This document shows positions 63,223 to 64,000 of a DNA stretch of 64,000 nucleotides, one piece after another; position 1 is the stretch's first letter; each line of letters opens with the position of its first letter. The translations under genes were made by a program, and so were the position numbers. Location of the stretch: positions 40,451 to 104,450 of the forward strand of contig NZ_RXLZ01000007.1 in the NCBI RefSeq assembly GCF_003970865.1, written 5' to 3'. Source of the DNA: Stenotrophomonas maltophilia (GTDB taxonomy: Bacteria > Pseudomonadota > Gammaproteobacteria > Xanthomonadales > Xanthomonadaceae). The notes below the pieces were generated by a model. It worked only from the letters and a program-made list of their open reading frames with translations, was not told where the DNA came from and made no database searches.

Positions 63223-63381
63223 GCGATGGGCGGGCGTTTTTTAGCATGGGTCGCCCGTGGGCGCATGCTGCTCCGCAATATGGTACTGGCGTGGCGAAGG
63301 AATGACGGTTTGCTGAAAACAGTGAAATCGTTTTCGTGCGCAGGGAAGGGTGGGCCGGCAGGGCTGCGCCCTGCACCTGCG

Positions 63382-63406
63382 GTAGTGCCGGCCGCTGGCC
63401 GGCAAC
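63382..63406 (+). repeat. SMAG element identical to the thrC-downstream copies
   Basis: The 25 bases starting GTAGTGCCGGCC are identical to 37475-37499 and to the reverse complement of 37402-37426. It stands alone here, next to stem-loop element copy B. Confidence 0.85.
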
Positions 63407-63429
63407 AGCCAAAGCCAAAGCCAAAGCGG

Positions 63430-63641
63430 CTCTGGTTTTCTGCTGGTTTGGCGGGGCGGTGTGGGCTGGCAGGACACGCCGTAAACCCCCCTCCGGGGTC
63501 CGGCCCAGCCGCTGGCGGCTGTGCGTTCGGGCGCTTGCGAAGCAGTGCTTCGCAAGCAAAGCGCCCTCACCCATGGGGGCTCGATGGCGCCATCCATGGC
63601 GCCAACGGTCCTGCCAGCCCACACCGCCCCACCTTTGACAG
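63430..63641 (-). repeat. Nested stem-loop intergenic element, copy B
   Basis: The element lies in reverse orientation relative to copies A and C. A perfect 23-bp inverted repeat (63453-63475 with 63608-63630) encloses 132 bases that include the inverted block shared with copy A (63486-63572) and several smaller hairpins. Its arm sequence differs from those of A and C yet is fully self-complementary. Open frames crossing it look spurious. Confidence 0.8.
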
Positions 63642-63686
63642 TTTCCCGGTGACGGTTGGATGGGTCCTGGAATTGCGTGGGGTCAT

Positions 63687-63727
63687 GGGGTCAGATCCGT
63701 TTTCCAACGGAAAACGGATCTGACCCC
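63687..63727. repeat. Perfect 19-bp inverted repeat
   Basis: 63687-63705 (starting GGGGTCAGATCC) and 63709-63727 are exact complements around AAC. There is no T-run, so it is more likely a dispersed palindromic repeat than a terminator. Confidence 0.8.
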
Positions 63728-63755
63728 AATTGATTTCGTTATCTGACAGAGATTC

Positions 63756-63774
63756 ATCCACGCATGGCGTGGAT
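63756..63774. repeat. SMAG-like hairpin without GTAG head
   Basis: ATCCACGC/GCGTGGAT arms around ATG, closely related to the element at 56379-56401. Confidence 0.5.
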
Positions 63775-63791
63775 CCACAGATCGCGGGAAT

Positions 63792-63935
63792 CTGTCGAAG
63801 GCGGGGTGGGTCCGGTTGCGGGGGCGTGAGCCGCATGGATGCGGCGACCGAGCTTACATGGACGTACTTGCAGCGTCCCCCGCAACCGGACCCACCCCGC
63901 CATCCCTCAGGAAACCAGCTTCTGCTGTTGCTCTG
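63792..63935 (+). repeat. Nested stem-loop intergenic element, copy C (compact)
   Basis: It starts CTGTCGAAGG like copy A and ends GAAACCAGCTTCTGCTGTTG like copy A. A perfect 25-bp inverted repeat (63800-63824 with 63877-63901) encloses only 52 bases, which themselves contain a CCGCAT/ATGCGG hairpin and a GCGACCGAGCTTACATGG string also present in copy A. It lacks the internal block shared by A and B. The rest of 63129-64000 holds no gene I can support. Confidence 0.8.
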
Positions 63936-64000
63936 CCCGAGGCCCCAGAGTCGCAATCCAAACCCAATGCGTGCATCGTCTGTGACTAGCAGACAACGAG

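Noticed and set aside
1..64000. CRISPR arrays, prophage genes and insertion sequences
   Set aside because: No regularly spaced direct repeats, no phage structural or integrase genes and no transposase motifs were seen on either strand.

Overview
The window reads as chromosomal DNA of a Stenotrophomonas species (S. maltophilia complex or close relative). Supporting signs: high GC, Xanthomonadaceae-type gene sets (a his operon headed by a TrpR-like regulator, a thrA-thrB-thrC operon, large TonB-dependent receptors), and many short palindromes beginning with GTAG, the signature of the SMAG (Stenotrophomonas maltophilia GTAG) repeat family. No phage, CRISPR array or intact insertion sequence was seen.

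Region 1 (1-14.1 kb) is an exopolysaccharide or capsule locus in two convergent halves. The rightward half has the tail of a Wzc-type tyrosine autokinase, two GT4 glycosyltransferases joined by a tiny overlapping ORF, and a Wzy-like polymerase. It is less GC-rich than its surroundings and looks like an exchangeable serotype cassette. The leftward half has a GfcA/YjbE-like peptide, a Wza/GfcE-type export lipoprotein, YjbF/GfcB, YjbG/GfcC and YjbH/GfcD homologues, a third GT4 enzyme, a Wzx flippase and an unusual phosphoribosyltransferase-HAD fusion. About 1 kb of apparently decayed sequence separates the halves.

Region 2 (14.1-19.5 kb) holds a PAP2 phosphatase, tRNA-Arg(CCT), a membrane acyltransferase, a DapA-family lyase, two GNAT acetyltransferases and an AraC regulator. 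Region 3 (19.5-27.3 kb) is a signalling island: a PAS histidine kinase with a single-domain response regulator, then divergently a hybrid kinase with three receivers, CheR, CheB and a receiver-kinase in one overlapping operon, followed by a BLUF blue-light sensor. Region 4 (27.3-32.3 kb) has a cysteine-containing ArsR/BigR-type repressor with a doubled operator in front of a split YeeE/YedE transporter, a secreted Ntn amidase, a duplicated-domain secreted protein, an AraC regulator and an EamA exporter.

Region 5 (32.4-48.1 kb) is amino-acid biosynthesis. The threonine operon is preceded by a Thr/Ile-rich leader peptide. Then come an FNR-like regulator, hisS with a small lipoprotein, and a complete hisR-hisGDCBHAFIE operon with overlapping genes and a palindromic operator. 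Region 6 (48.1-53 kb) has a secreted phosphoesterase, glucokinase, a Tat-exported glycosylasparaginase-type enzyme and CutC. Region 7 (53-64 kb) has two TonB-dependent receptors flanking a copper module (copA-cueR and divergent copZ, each with a 19-bp-spaced CueR-type promoter). Glucokinase and both receptors share an ATCGAT-centred palindrome, suggesting one carbohydrate regulon. The right end is non-coding and carries several inverted-repeat elements, including two of three copies of a nested stem-loop family.
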